From the NCBI GenBank assembly GCA_012518745.1, contig JAAYRM010000196.1, positions 1-14,283 on the forward strand: a stretch of DNA of 14,283 nt, written 5' to 3'. Origin of the DNA: Tissierellia bacterium (GTDB taxonomy: Bacteria; Bacillota; Clostridia; Tissierellales; Tepidimicrobiaceae). Below the pieces are notes generated by a model. It worked only from the letters and a program-made list of their open reading frames with translations. It made no database searches and was not told the DNA's origin. This document shows positions 1 to 8,550 of this stretch, in pieces; positions within the stretch are counted from its first letter, which is position 1, and every line of letters begins with the position of its first letter. A program made the position numbers and the translations under genes.

Positions 1-594
1 ATCATAGATGATGATATAGGATATATAAGGATTACATCCTTTGATGAACAGACCTACGATGATTTTAAAGAGAATTTAAACTCCCTCATGGATAGGAAGG
101 TAGGGGGAATCGTATTGGATTTGAGGAGCAACCCTGGTGGCTTACTAGATGTATGCGTAAAGATCGCCGATGAATTCCTAGGCGAGGGAGTAGTGGTATA
201 TACCGAGAGCAGGGATGGAGAGAGATTATATGAGAAATCTGGAAAGAAGAAGATAGATACCCCGTTGGTGGTGTTGGTAAATGAAGGTAGTGCCAGCGCA
301 TCGGAGATATTGGCGGGAGCTATAACGGATAGGAATAGAGGTATACTCATAGGGCAGAAGACCTTTGGAAAAGGGACAGTTCAAAGGATAAAACAGCTAG
401 AGGATGGATCGGGTTTTAAACTCACCGTATCGGAATACTTCACGCCCAACGGCATTAGCATACATGAGCTGGGAATAGAACCGGATATAGCGGTGGAGCT
501 ACCGGAGGATGTGGAGACCATAGGAACAGAGAACCTAAAGGAGGATATACAGCTGCAGACCGCAATAGAGGAGATAAAGAAGATGATGGAATAA
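1..594 (+). CDS. S41-family C-terminal processing peptidase (CtpA/CtpB type), 3' part only
   Basis: The reading frame is open from base 1, so the N-terminus (signal or membrane anchor and most of the PDZ domain) lies outside the window; 197 residues are visible. The fragment is the catalytic core of a serine peptidase acting outside the membrane that trims protein C-termini. The substrate-pocket segment VLDLRSNPGG (fragment residues 38-47) is followed by NEGSASASE (94-102), with the probable nucleophile Ser99, and FGKG, with the probable general base Lys124. The 25-residue Ser-Lys spacing matches the family (Ser430/Lys455 in E. coli Prc, from memory). The tail HELGIEPDI is also typical. The stop is followed 21 bases later by the next gene on the same strand, a membrane PDZ protein, as in the B. 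subtilis ctpB-minJ neighbourhood. Which Ctp paralogue it is, and its substrate, cannot be told from this part. Confidence 0.93.
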   Translation: MIDDDIGYIRITSFDEQTYDDFKENLNSLMDRKVGGIVLDLRSNPGGLLDVCVKIADEFLGEGVVVYTESRDGERLYEKSGKKKIDTPLVVLVNEGSASASEILAGAITDRNRGILIGQKTFGKGTVQRIKQLEDGSGFKLTVSEYFTPNGISIHELGIEPDIAVELPEDVETIGTENLKEDIQLQTAIEEIKKMME

Positions 595-615
595 GCTATT
601 TTAGGGAGTGGGAAG

Positions 616-1785
616 ATGGAGATGTATATCATATTTCATATTATATATTTTTTCATATATAATATAGTACAGATCTTTAAATCTCCCTTTTACTGGATTA
701 TAATCGGGATCATAGCTTATCAGTATGGAAAGATTGCGAAATGGAAAAAGCTAGCGTTGGAGGGATATGGAGGCTCATACCTATGTAATATATTCACGTC
801 CATGATGACGGGTCTACTAGGTGGGATAATGGGGAGCGTAATGTTTGTACATCTAGGAACCATAATAGATTTAAGGGATCTATATGCATTGATTATAATG
901 GCCATTTTGCTTTCCTTAATCGATCCCAGATATATGTGCTTTGCTTACGGTGGGGGCATAATATCCCTAATAAGCCTCAAGTTCGGATATCCACATATAG
1001 ATATCCCCCAGATAATGACGGTAGTGGGAGTATTGCATCTAGTAGAGAGCATCATGATATTGATAGATGGAACTAGGGGGCGGTTGCCCATATTCATGGA
1101 TAGCCCGGAGGGGTTGATTGGTGGCTTTTCCATGAATAGGTTCTGGCCTGTTCCGTTGGTTATGTTCATCAACAAGGGTAGTATATACCCGGCTACCATA
1201 ATGGCAATCCTGGGGTATGGCGATATCGCGTTAACGGATTATCCGGAAAGGAAATCCATACTAACCGTAATTATGCTATTTCTATTCAGTATATTGGTAA
1301 TCGTCTTCGCCCAGGTATCTATCATGCAATATAAATTTAGATATGTGGTAGCTATATTCGCACCCCTAGGTCATGAGACGGTGGTGGCAATAGGTAGGTG
1401 GGTGGAGGAGCGGGGGAATTTGAAATTTAAACCTTCGGATATGGGGCTAAAGGTGCTGGACACCCTACCAGATAGCATCGCCAGAAAGATGGGATTAGAA
1501 TCCGGAGATATAATTGTATCCATAAATGGAAATAGGGTATATCACGAAAAACATCTAAAGAACGCGTTGGATATCGGGCCTTCATCCCTTAGCATAAGGG
1601 CGTTAAATAGGGAGATGGAACTGGTATCGAAGGAGTATCGGGGTCATATATATGGTATACAGGATTTGGGCGTGGTATTGATCCCAGATGTACATGCATA
1701 TGCCTTTAATTCAACCAGCTCGAGAGGTGCAATCTCCGAGTTGATGGATAGATTTCGTAGCAAAGGGAATTGGTTTAGAAATTAG
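616..1785 (+). CDS. Polytopic membrane protein with C-terminal PDZ domain, MinJ-like
   Basis: 389 residues. Residues 1 to about 250 are mostly hydrophobic and hold roughly six to eight membrane segments (for example 6-20, 26-37, 60-84, 89-102, 132-150, 214-234). Residues about 275-330 form a PDZ domain with the hallmark run LDTLPDSIARKMGLESGDII (281-300), followed by SINGNRV. The topology, the length (B. subtilis MinJ is about 397 aa), an N-terminal SPFYW motif resembling MinJ's HPLFYW, and position beside a Ctp peptidase support a relative of MinJ, the adaptor that links DivIVA to MinD in division-site control. The link is inferred; a PDZ partner of the neighbouring peptidase is an alternative. 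The start at 616 has GGGAG seven to eight bases upstream; ATG at 622 is a possible second start. The gene ends one base before a strong terminator, so it probably closes the peptidase operon. Confidence 0.75.
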   Translation: MEMYIIFHIIYFFIYNIVQIFKSPFYWIIIGIIAYQYGKIAKWKKLALEGYGGSYLCNIFTSMMTGLLGGIMGSVMFVHLGTIIDLRDLYALIIMAILLSLIDPRYMCFAYGGGIISLISLKFGYPHIDIPQIMTVVGVLHLVESIMILIDGTRGRLPIFMDSPEGLIGGFSMNRFWPVPLVMFINKGSIYPATIMAILGYGDIALTDYPERKSILTVIMLFLFSILVIVFAQVSIMQYKFRYVVAIFAPLGHETVVAIGRWVEERGNLKFKPSDMGLKVLDTLPDSIARKMGLESGDIIVSINGNRVYHEKHLKNALDIGPSSLSIRALNREMELVSKEYRGHIYGIQDLGVVLIPDVHAYAFNSTSSRGAISELMDRFRSKGNWFRN

Positions 1786-1809
1786 AAAAGAACCCGCGCG
1801 GGTTCTTTT
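1786..1809. terminator. Bidirectional intrinsic terminator between convergent genes
   Basis: A perfect 24-bp palindrome with arms AAAAGAACCC / GGGTTCTTTT around a GCGC loop. It is flanked by A on the left and T on the right, so it makes a GC-rich hairpin with a U-run in transcripts from either strand. It begins directly after the TAG of the PDZ protein gene and its last base overlaps the TAA of the minus-strand lipoprotein gene, so one element serves both. Confidence 0.9.
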
Positions 1810-3401
1810 TAATCTACTTCATCTATTGCATTTAGTCTACTCAGATCAACCGAGTATATTATATTATGCTTATCCTTATCGATAGGCGGTGCTATATCGA
1901 TATAGGCTAGAATCTTTTCCTCATCATAGAATACCTTATTGGTATTTATATATGCAAAGGATTTGGTCGTCTTTTCAGATATGTCATATCTAGTGATTAT
2001 ATATTCGTTATTACATGAATCCTTCTTGGTCAATATCATATCATCGTTGCCGAGTTGAAAATAGTTGATTATACTGTATTCCGAATCCTTGTATTCCGTA
2101 TCCCCATCCCCATTATAGACATACAATACGTTCTTATCTTCCTTTTCGATATTCCTAAGATAGGCAATGCTGCCATCGGATAGGAAGGTGGCCTGAAAAC
2201 CAATTCCAATGCTGATCATATCCTTTCCATCCTTCGTCACATATATGTTCCTATTCCTACGGGTCTCATCATATGCCACCAATAGGATATCATCATCTTT
2301 GATATCGAAGGATTCTATATCCATATTCACATAGAACTTATTAATGGATTTATCCTTATCCACATTATATTCGAATAATATTGTCTTGGAATCCTCTACA
2401 TTCATAAAGTAGAGCCTATTATCATCAACCCATTTCATTGTCTTAGGACTTAAATTATTCGCTGGTGTGATCCTATGTGCTTTCTCATCCGATATAGATG
2501 CTATATATATATCGCTTACTCCCTCACCGGTTTCGATAAAGGATATGTGCTCATTGTCAGGATTGAATTGAGCAGATGATATCCTATGCCTAGATGTATA
2601 TAGGTTTTTCTTGCTCTCGGTCTCTATATCATAGATCCATAGGCTATCATATCCCCCATCGCCCTCATCTTCTTCATATTCCCGTTTATATAATAGGGCC
2701 TTATGGGGTATATAATCCAATAGGATCCCCTTATCTATATAGGTAGATATATTATCCTTAATGGATTCTACTATATCCCCGGTATCCGCATCCACAACTA
2801 CATCTAGGTTCACCAATGAGAACTGGGAGTCCTCTGTATTGAATACATTGCTAAAGGATATATTCCATATGAGATTATCCCCTACCTTAGTCAATTCTAT
2901 TGCAGGTATGGAGGTCGGTTCTATCTTAAGGTCCGAATATACTTTATTCAATATCTGGTTTTTATCCAATTTAAGTGGGATGGGTTTATAATTCTGGCCC
3001 ACTATATTAAAATGCAGTTCATCCGATTTTTTGATCAATGGATCATCTATTTTTACTAGGATTTGAGGGGTTGATAGTTGCTGCTTTTCCTCATCGGTGA
3101 GATTGCGCACATATATATTTATTTCGTTACCAGCTTTTGTAATATTATCGATGGTAACTCCAGAACTTTCCAACAACCCGGGCGAGACCAATAGCTTTAG
3201 ACGAGTGCCCTTTTTAAGTACTTCTGTATTGGGCGATAGGGATTGAAATCCCTTGGATAGTACGATCTTTTCGATTTCATAATCTATAGATTCTTCCTCA
3301 ACGCCTTCCATGATGGGAGGTTCATCCTTATCTACGATGCTACATGCTAATGCAATGACACATAATAGAATAAGAATAGAAAGGAATAATATTTTCTTCA
3401 T
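1809..3401 (-). CDS. Secreted lipoprotein with TolB-like (WD40-type) beta-propeller
   Basis: 530 residues from the start chosen here. The frame stays open seven codons further upstream, but AAGGAGG lies at 3410-3416, eight bases before the ATG whose first base is 3401; from this ATG the protein begins MKKILFLSILILLCVIALAC, a charged-hydrophobic signal peptide ending in a lipobox-like ALAC with Cys20 as the expected lipidated residue. The middle section (about 50-220) contains a 'DTGDI' segment typical of extracellular beta domains. Residues about 225-520 repeat short blades of the form 'xxLWIYDIET', 'IYIASISDEKAHRIT', 'RNIYVTKDGK' and 'NVLYVYNGDG', as in TolB-like propellers. It is probably anchored on the outer face of the cytoplasmic membrane. 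It is transcribed convergently to the PDZ protein gene and divergently from uvrB. The specific role is unknown; such propellers are often protein-interaction or surface-sensing scaffolds. Confidence 0.75.
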   Translation of the reverse strand: MKKILFLSILILLCVIALACSIVDKDEPPIMEGVEEESIDYEIEKIVLSKGFQSLSPNTEVLKKGTRLKLLVSPGLLESSGVTIDNITKAGNEINIYVRNLTDEEKQQLSTPQILVKIDDPLIKKSDELHFNIVGQNYKPIPLKLDKNQILNKVYSDLKIEPTSIPAIELTKVGDNLIWNISFSNVFNTEDSQFSLVNLDVVVDADTGDIVESIKDNISTYIDKGILLDYIPHKALLYKREYEEDEGDGGYDSLWIYDIETESKKNLYTSRHRISSAQFNPDNEHISFIETGEGVSDIYIASISDEKAHRITPANNLSPKTMKWVDDNRLYFMNVEDSKTILFEYNVDKDKSINKFYVNMDIESFDIKDDDILLVAYDETRRNRNIYVTKDGKDMISIGIGFQATFLSDGSIAYLRNIEKEDKNVLYVYNGDGDTEYKDSEYSIINYFQLGNDDMILTKKDSCNNEYIITRYDISEKTTKSFAYINTNKVFYDEEKILAYIDIAPPIDKDKHNIIYSVDLSRLNAIDEVD

Positions 3402-3475
3402 AGGTAATTCCTCCTTCTCCAATCAGTTTATAATATAATGGGAAATTGTTCAATAGACTTTTATGATAAAAAGTT

Positions 3476-3503
3476 TTGACAATAATCTAAACTGTAATAT
3501 AAT
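3476..3503 (+). promoter_or_regulatory. Sigma-A type promoter for uvrB(A)
   Basis: A perfect -35 TTGACA (3476-3481) and a perfect -10 TATAAT (3498-3503) separated by 16 bp. Transcription would start near 3510, giving a short leader of about 38 nt before the uvrB ATG at 3548. I did not recognise a convincing SOS (LexA/DinR-type GAAC-N4-GTTC) box over it, although uvrBA is SOS-regulated in many Bacillota. Confidence 0.85.
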
Positions 3504-3547
3504 TAGGTAGTAGAATGGGAACAAATGTTTAACGCGAGGTGAAAACC

Positions 3548-5527
3548 ATGAATAGATTTAAGGTAGAATCGAATTTTAAACCTACAGGGGATCAGCCCCA
3601 GGCAATAGATAGATTATCAAGAGGTATATTGGATAATATGAAGGGTCAGACTCTATTGGGGGTGACCGGTTCTGGTAAAACCTTTACCATGGCCAATATA
3701 ATAGAGAGGGTGCAGAAGCCCACGCTTATTATTGCCCATAATAAGACATTGGCATACCAGCTAGCTAGTGAATTTAAGGAGTTCTTCCCCAATAATGCGG
3801 TGGAGTACTTCGTATACTATTACGATTATTATCAGCCAGAGGCATATGTACCCCAGACCGATACCTATATCGAGAAGGATGCCTCCATAAACGATGAGAT
3901 AGATAAGTTGAGGCACTCGGCTACAGCTGCATTGTTTGAACGAAGGGATGTTATAATAGTATCCAGTGTATCCTGTATATATGGGCTTGGGGACCCCATC
4001 GATTACGAAAACCTGGTGGTATCCCTAAGGCCCGGGATGATAAGGGATAGAGATGAGATAATGAGAAAACTTATAGATATACAGTATATGCGCAATGATC
4101 TCAATTTCACCCGGGGAACATTTAGGGTACGGGGAGATGTATTGGAGATATTTCCAGCTTCATCTAGCGAGAACACCATGAGGGTGGAGTTCTTTGGGGA
4201 TGAGATAGATAGGATAGTGGAGGTAAACTATCTTACCGGGGAAATAATAGGGGCGAGGAATCATATATCCATATTCCCGGCATCTCACTATGCCACCTCT
4301 CAGGAGAAGGTGGATAGGGCCATCATCAGCATAGAGGAGGAGCTAGAGGAGAGGTTGAAGGAGTTGAGGGGTCAGGAGAAGCTATTGGAGGCCCAGCGGT
4401 TGGAGCAGAGGACTAGGTACGATATAGAGATGCTGAAGGAGATGGGGTTCTGTCAGGGGATAGAAAACTACTCTAGGCATCTGAGCGGTAGGGCGCCAGG
4501 AAGTCAACCCCATACCCTTATAGACTATTTTCCGGAAGATTTTCTAATAATAATAGATGAATCGCATGTAACCATCCCTCAAGTTGGGGGTATGTATAGG
4601 GGGGATAGGTCGAGGAAGCTCAATCTTGTGGAGCATGGATTTAGACTGCCTTCGGCGTTGGATAATAGGCCGTTGAAATTCCATGAATTTGAAAACCATA
4701 TAAATCAGATACTATTCGTGTCGGCGACTCCAAGGGAATACGAGGCGGAGCACTCTAGCCAGGTAGTGGAGCAGATAATACGGCCCACTGGGCTATTGGA
4801 TCCCAAGATAGATGTGCGGCCTACCGAACATCAGATAGATGATCTGGTCGCTGAGATCAGGAAGAGGGAAGAAAAGAACGAGAGGGTCCTGGTTACCACA
4901 TTGACCAAGAGGATGGCGGAGGACTTGACCAATTATTTCAAGGATATAGGTATCAAGGTAACCTATCTTCATTCGGATGTCGATACCATAGAAAGGATGG
5001 AGATCATAAGGGATCTGAGGTTAGGTAAATACGATGTACTGGTAGGCATCAATCTATTGCGGGAGGGTTTGGATTTGCCGGAGGTGTCTTTGGTGGCCAT
5101 ATTGGATGCGGATAAGGAAGGCTTTCTAAGGTCGGATACATCCTTGATACAGACCACTGGAAGGGCGGCTAGAAATGTATCCGGAGAGGTAATAATGTAT
5201 GCGGATATGATAACTGGCTCCATGAGGAGGACCATAGATGAGACCAATAGAAGAAGGGAGATACAGGATAGATATAATAAGGAGCATAATATAACCCCGA
5301 GGTCCATTATAAAGGGGGTAAGGGATGTAATAGAGGCTACTATAGCCCTAGAGGAAGAGGGGGATTATGCCGAGGAGGTATTTACCGGTGGGGATATAGT
5401 ATCCATGATAGATAGCCTGAGGGATGCCATGCTGAGGGAAGCTGAGGAGCTGAACTTTGAAAGGGCAGCTGAGCTTAGGGATAAGATGATAGAACTGAAG
5501 AAGATGCAGGAGGCAGGTCTACAATAA
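3548..5527 (+). CDS. uvrB: UvrABC system protein B (excision nuclease subunit B)
   Basis: 659 residues, the usual UvrB length. This helicase-like ATPase takes damaged DNA from UvrA, opens it with a beta-hairpin and recruits the UvrC nuclease. Visible landmarks: Walker A GVTGSGKT (38-45), damage-probing hairpin region [12 protein letters not shown] (91-102), motif II DESH (337-340), motif [12 protein letters not shown], motif [11 protein letters not shown], and a C-terminal UVR coiled-coil (about the last 40 residues, with [14 protein letters not shown]) that contacts UvrC. The start is ATG 3548 because GAGGTG (3536-3541) sits six bases before it; an in-frame GTG at 3539 lies inside that ribosome binding site and is rejected. 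It is first in an operon with uvrA, which begins about 45 bases after its stop. Confidence 0.98.
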   Translation: MNRFKVESNFKPTGDQPQAIDRLSRGILDNMKGQTLLGVTGSGKTFTMANIIERVQKPTLIIAHNKTLAYQLASEFKEFFPNNAVEYFVYYYDYYQPEAYVPQTDTYIEKDASINDEIDKLRHSATAALFERRDVIIVSSVSCIYGLGDPIDYENLVVSLRPGMIRDRDEIMRKLIDIQYMRNDLNFTRGTFRVRGDVLEIFPASSSENTMRVEFFGDEIDRIVEVNYLTGEIIGARNHISIFPASHYATSQEKVDRAIISIEEELEERLKELRGQEKLLEAQRLEQRTRYDIEMLKEMGFCQGIENYSRHLSGRAPGSQPHTLIDYFPEDFLIIIDESHVTIPQVGGMYRGDRSRKLNLVEHGFRLPSALDNRPLKFHEFENHINQILFVSATPREYEAEHSSQVVEQIIRPTGLLDPKIDVRPTEHQIDDLVAEIRKREEKNERVLVTTLTKRMAEDLTNYFKDIGIKVTYLHSDVDTIERMEIIRDLRLGKYDVLVGINLLREGLDLPEVSLVAILDADKEGFLRSDTSLIQTTGRAARNVSGEVIMYADMITGSMRRTIDETNRRREIQDRYNKEHNITPRSIIKGVRDVIEATIALEEEGDYAEEVFTGGDIVSMIDSLRDAMLREAEELNFERAAELRDKMIELKKMQEAGLQ

Positions 5528-5535
5528 TATGCTTT

Positions 5536-5554
5536 AGGGAGGCTTTGCCTACCT
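5536..5554 (+). other. Short hairpin in the uvrB-uvrA gap
   Basis: AGGGAGGC (5536-5543) can pair with GCCTACCT (5547-5554) around a TTT loop, with one G/A mismatch in the stem. No long T-run follows, so it is a poor terminator. It could act as an mRNA processing or translation-tuning hairpin just ahead of the uvrA ribosome binding site, or be chance. Confidence 0.35.
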
Positions 5555-5572
5555 TTGGAAACAAGAGGTGAA

Positions 5573-8398
5573 ATGGGATTGGACAAGGATAATATAATAA
5601 TCAGGGGTGCCAAAGAGCATAACCTGAAGGATATAGATTTGGAATTGCCTAGGAATAAATTCATAGTAATAACCGGGTTGAGTGGCTCCGGCAAATCATC
5701 TCTAGCCTTCGACACCGTATATGCGGAGGGGCAGAGGAGATATGTGGAAAGCCTATCTAGCTATGCACGCCAATTCCTGGGGCAGATGGATAAACCGGAT
5801 GTGGAATATATAGAAGGATTATCGCCTTCTATTTCAATCGACCAAAAGACCACCAGTAAAAACCCAAGGTCTACGGTTGGTACCGTAACGGAGATATACG
5901 ATTACTTGAGATTGCTATTTGCTAGGATAGGGATTCCCTATTGCTATAGATGTGGCAATAGGATATCTAGCCAGACCGTAGATCAGATGGTGGACAGGGT
6001 TATGGAACTGGAGGAGAGGACGAGGATTCAGATACTGGCTCCAGTTATAAGGGGTAAAAAGGGCGAACATCAGAAGGTATTGGAGAATATAAAGCGCGAG
6101 GGATTTATAAGGGTAATCGTGGATGGGGAAATGTACGAAGTAGATCAGGAAATATCCATGGATAGGAACAAGGCCCATAATATAGAGATAGTGGTTGATA
6201 GGATCATAGTACGAGAGGGAACAGAGGGGCGATTGGCCGATTCCATGGAGACCGCATTGGGATTATCCGATGGTTTGGTGATAGTGGATATTATAGACGG
6301 CGAGCAGATGATGTTTAGCCAGAAATTGGCATGCCCGGATTGCGGTGTAGCCATAGAGGAACTATCCCCTAGGATGTTCTCCTTCAACTCCCCCTTCGGT
6401 GCATGTTCAACCTGTAATGGCATAGGCCATTATAAGGAGGTGGATAGGGATGAAATAATCCCCAATCCCAACTTGAGCATAGCGGAAGGAGGGATTGCTC
6501 CATTCGGTGCTAATAATGAATCAAGCTATTATTATCAGATATTCAAGAGGTTGGCGGAGGATAATGGATTCGATATGGATACCCCCCTCAAGGATGCACC
6601 CAAGAAGTTTATGGATGAACTATTGAATGGAACCGATAGGATAATAGAATTTCAATTTGAAAGTCGATATAGAGGCCTTAGGAAATATCGGGGTACCTTT
6701 GAAGGGATTATAAGGAATTTGGAAAGAAGGTATGAGGAGACCAACTCCGATAATATGAGGGATAGGATAGATGGATTTATGACTGAAACCCCCTGTCCTA
6801 CATGTAAAGGGGATAGGCTAAAGGCCGAGGTATTGGCGGTTAAGATAGATGAGCTGAATATATCCGAGGTCACCCAACTATCCATCACCAGGGCCATAGA
6901 ATTCTTCGAGAATTTAGAGCTAGATGAAAGGCAGAAATTGATAGGCGAACAGGTATTGAAGGAAATAAGGGAGAGGCTGAATTTTCTATATGATGTGGGG
7001 TTGGACTATCTCAGTCTATCCAGGAATGCAGGAACCCTATCTGGAGGTGAATCCCAAAGGATTAGATTGGCTACCCAGATTGGCTCTAGCCTAGTGGGGG
7101 TTATATATGTGCTAGATGAGCCAAGCATAGGCCTCCATCAAAGGGTTAATGCGAGGCTATTGAAAACCCTGAGGAATTTGACCAGCCTAGGGAACACCCT
7201 ACTGGTAGTGGAACACGATGAGGAGACCATGTATAGTGCAGATCATATAGTGGATCTAGGGCCAGGTGCAGGGCTTCACGGGGGATATATAGTGGCAGAG
7301 GGAACTGTTGAGGATATAAAGAAGAATCCTGAATCCATAACTGGACAATATCTATCCGATAGCAAGAGGATCGAAATACCCAAGGAGAGGAAAAAACCCA
7401 ACGGGAAGTGGATTGAGGTAGTTGGGGGTAGGGAGAACAACCTAAAGAATATGGATGCGAGGATTCCCATAGGGTTATTCACCTGCGTGGCTGGGGTATC
7501 CGGTTCCGGTAAGAGTACCTTGGTGAATGAGATACTCTATAAGAGCCTAGCGCAGAAACTGAATGGGGCGAAGATAAAGCCCGGGAAGCACGATGAGATT
7601 AGGGGACTGGAGAACCTGGATAAGGTGATAGTGATAGATCAATCCCCAATAGGCAGGACTCCAAGGTCGAATCCAGCCACATATACCGGGGTATTCGACT
7701 ATATAAGGGATGTCTTTGCAATGACTCCGGAGGCCAAGATGAGGGGTTATAAGAAGGGAAGGTTCAGCTTCAATGTAAAGGGCGGTAGGTGTGAGGCTTG
7801 CCGTGGAGATGGAATACTGAAGGTGGAAATGCATTTCCTGCCGGATGTATACGTGCCCTGTGAGGTATGTGGGGGAAGGCGATATAATAGGGAGACATTG
7901 CAGGTGAAATATAAGGGGAAGACCATATCCGATATATTGAATATGGATGTGGAGGAAGCCCTTGAATTCTTTAGGAATATACCCACCATTAAAAGAAGGT
8001 TGCAGACCCTATTCGATGTAGGCCTAGGGTATATAAAATTGGGGCAATCTTCCACCGAACTATCGGGTGGAGAGGCCCAGAGGGTTAAACTGGCGACGGA
8101 ATTGAGCAAGAGGAGCACCGGAAAGACCATCTATATACTAGATGAGCCTACTACCGGGCTGCATATGGCGGATATTCACAAGCTCATAAAGGTATTAAAT
8201 CGGTTGGTGGAGGGCGGCAATACGGTGTTGGTAATAGAGCATAATCTAGATGTGCTCAAGACCGCCGATTATATCATAGATCTAGGTCCGGAAGGGGGAG
8301 ACAAGGGAGGTACGGTGGTAACCACAGGAACCCCTGAGGAGGTAGCCGGGGTGGAGGGCTCCTATACCGGGCAATTCTTGAAAAAGGTATTGAGATAG
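5573..8398 (+). CDS. uvrA: UvrABC system protein A (excision nuclease subunit A)
   Basis: 941 residues, full length for UvrA, the dimeric ABC-type ATPase that scans for bulky DNA damage and loads UvrB. Two ABC modules are complete: Walker A GLSGSGKS (35-42) and GVSGSGKS (641-648), signature LSGGESQR (from 489) and LSGGEAQR (from 830), and Walker B runs ending LDEPSIGL and LDEPTTGL. Two four-cysteine zinc modules are intact (Cys254/257/278/281 and Cys740/743/763/766), and a further CYRC pair sits at 124-127. The start is uncertain by a few codons. The frame is open back to TTG 5555, but GAGGTG at 5565-5570 favours ATG 5573 (tight spacing) or TTG 5579 (better spacing); both give the usual [13 protein letters not shown] beginning. 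It is the second gene of the uvrBA operon; no clear terminator follows. Confidence 0.98.
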   Translation: MGLDKDNIIIRGAKEHNLKDIDLELPRNKFIVITGLSGSGKSSLAFDTVYAEGQRRYVESLSSYARQFLGQMDKPDVEYIEGLSPSISIDQKTTSKNPRSTVGTVTEIYDYLRLLFARIGIPYCYRCGNRISSQTVDQMVDRVMELEERTRIQILAPVIRGKKGEHQKVLENIKREGFIRVIVDGEMYEVDQEISMDRNKAHNIEIVVDRIIVREGTEGRLADSMETALGLSDGLVIVDIIDGEQMMFSQKLACPDCGVAIEELSPRMFSFNSPFGACSTCNGIGHYKEVDRDEIIPNPNLSIAEGGIAPFGANNESSYYYQIFKRLAEDNGFDMDTPLKDAPKKFMDELLNGTDRIIEFQFESRYRGLRKYRGTFEGIIRNLERRYEETNSDNMRDRIDGFMTETPCPTCKGDRLKAEVLAVKIDELNISEVTQLSITRAIEFFENLELDERQKLIGEQVLKEIRERLNFLYDVGLDYLSLSRNAGTLSGGESQRIRLATQIGSSLVGVIYVLDEPSIGLHQRVNARLLKTLRNLTSLGNTLLVVEHDEETMYSADHIVDLGPGAGLHGGYIVAEGTVEDIKKNPESITGQYLSDSKRIEIPKERKKPNGKWIEVVGGRENNLKNMDARIPIGLFTCVAGVSGSGKSTLVNEILYKSLAQKLNGAKIKPGKHDEIRGLENLDKVIVIDQSPIGRTPRSNPATYTGVFDYIRDVFAMTPEAKMRGYKKGRFSFNVKGGRCEACRGDGILKVEMHFLPDVYVPCEVCGGRRYNRETLQVKYKGKTISDILNMDVEEALEFFRNIPTIKRRLQTLFDVGLGYIKLGQSSTELSGGEAQRVKLATELSKRSTGKTIYILDEPTTGLHMADIHKLIKVLNRLVEGGNTVLVIEHNLDVLKTADYIIDLGPEGGDKGGTVVTTGTPEEVAGVEGSYTGQFLKKVLR

Positions 8399-8403
8399 GA
8401 AAA

Positions 8404-8439
8404 TGACGCAATCAACTGAGGATCTAACCTCGGCCGTCA
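8404..8439 (+). other. Imperfect hairpin downstream of uvrA
   Basis: Outer arms TGACG (8404-8408) and CGTCA (8435-8439) and inner arms GAGG (8418-8421) and CCTC (8428-8431) around a 6-nt loop could form a two-step hairpin with an asymmetric interior loop. There is no T-run, so it is not a standard intrinsic terminator. It is the only structure seen between uvrA and the regulator and may weakly end or stabilise the uvrBA message. Confidence 0.3.
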
Positions 8440-8494
8440 ATGCATTTGATATCTGGAAAGCCTAATGGATGTATATATCATAATATCAATTAGT

Positions 8495-8511
8495 TACCCC
8501 AGAATTGGGTA
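8495..8511. promoter_or_regulatory. Inverted repeat upstream of the PucR-type gene, possible operator
   Basis: TACCC (8495-8499) and GGGTA (8507-8511) form a small dyad with a 7-bp centre, about 40 bp before the regulator's start. A TATTAT box at 8510-8515 overlaps its right arm and could be a -10, though no good -35 sits at the right distance. The GGGTA arm resembles the start of the 17-mer shared by the two catabolic operons. Autoregulation by the PucR-type protein is a guess. Confidence 0.3.
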
Positions 8512-8550
8512 TTATTCATGTATATAGAATATACTCGCGGGGTGATAATC

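Noticed and set aside
3421..3475. Minus-strand promoter for the lipoprotein gene
   Set aside because: TTGAAC and TATAAA occur in the AT-rich gap but only 15 bp apart, so I could not support a specific site.
3539..3541. GTG as the uvrB start
   Set aside because: It forms part of the GAGGTG ribosome binding site; ATG 3548 is spaced properly and gives the normal UvrB N-terminus.
5555..5557. TTG 5555 as the uvrA start
   Set aside because: It lies upstream of the GAGGTG site and would add six residues not seen in UvrA proteins.
7747..8130. 127-codon minus-strand ORF inside uvrA, and similar long antisense frames across the window
   Set aside because: They overlap strongly coding genes, have no ribosome binding sites of note and read as composition-driven shadow frames with no recognisable domain.
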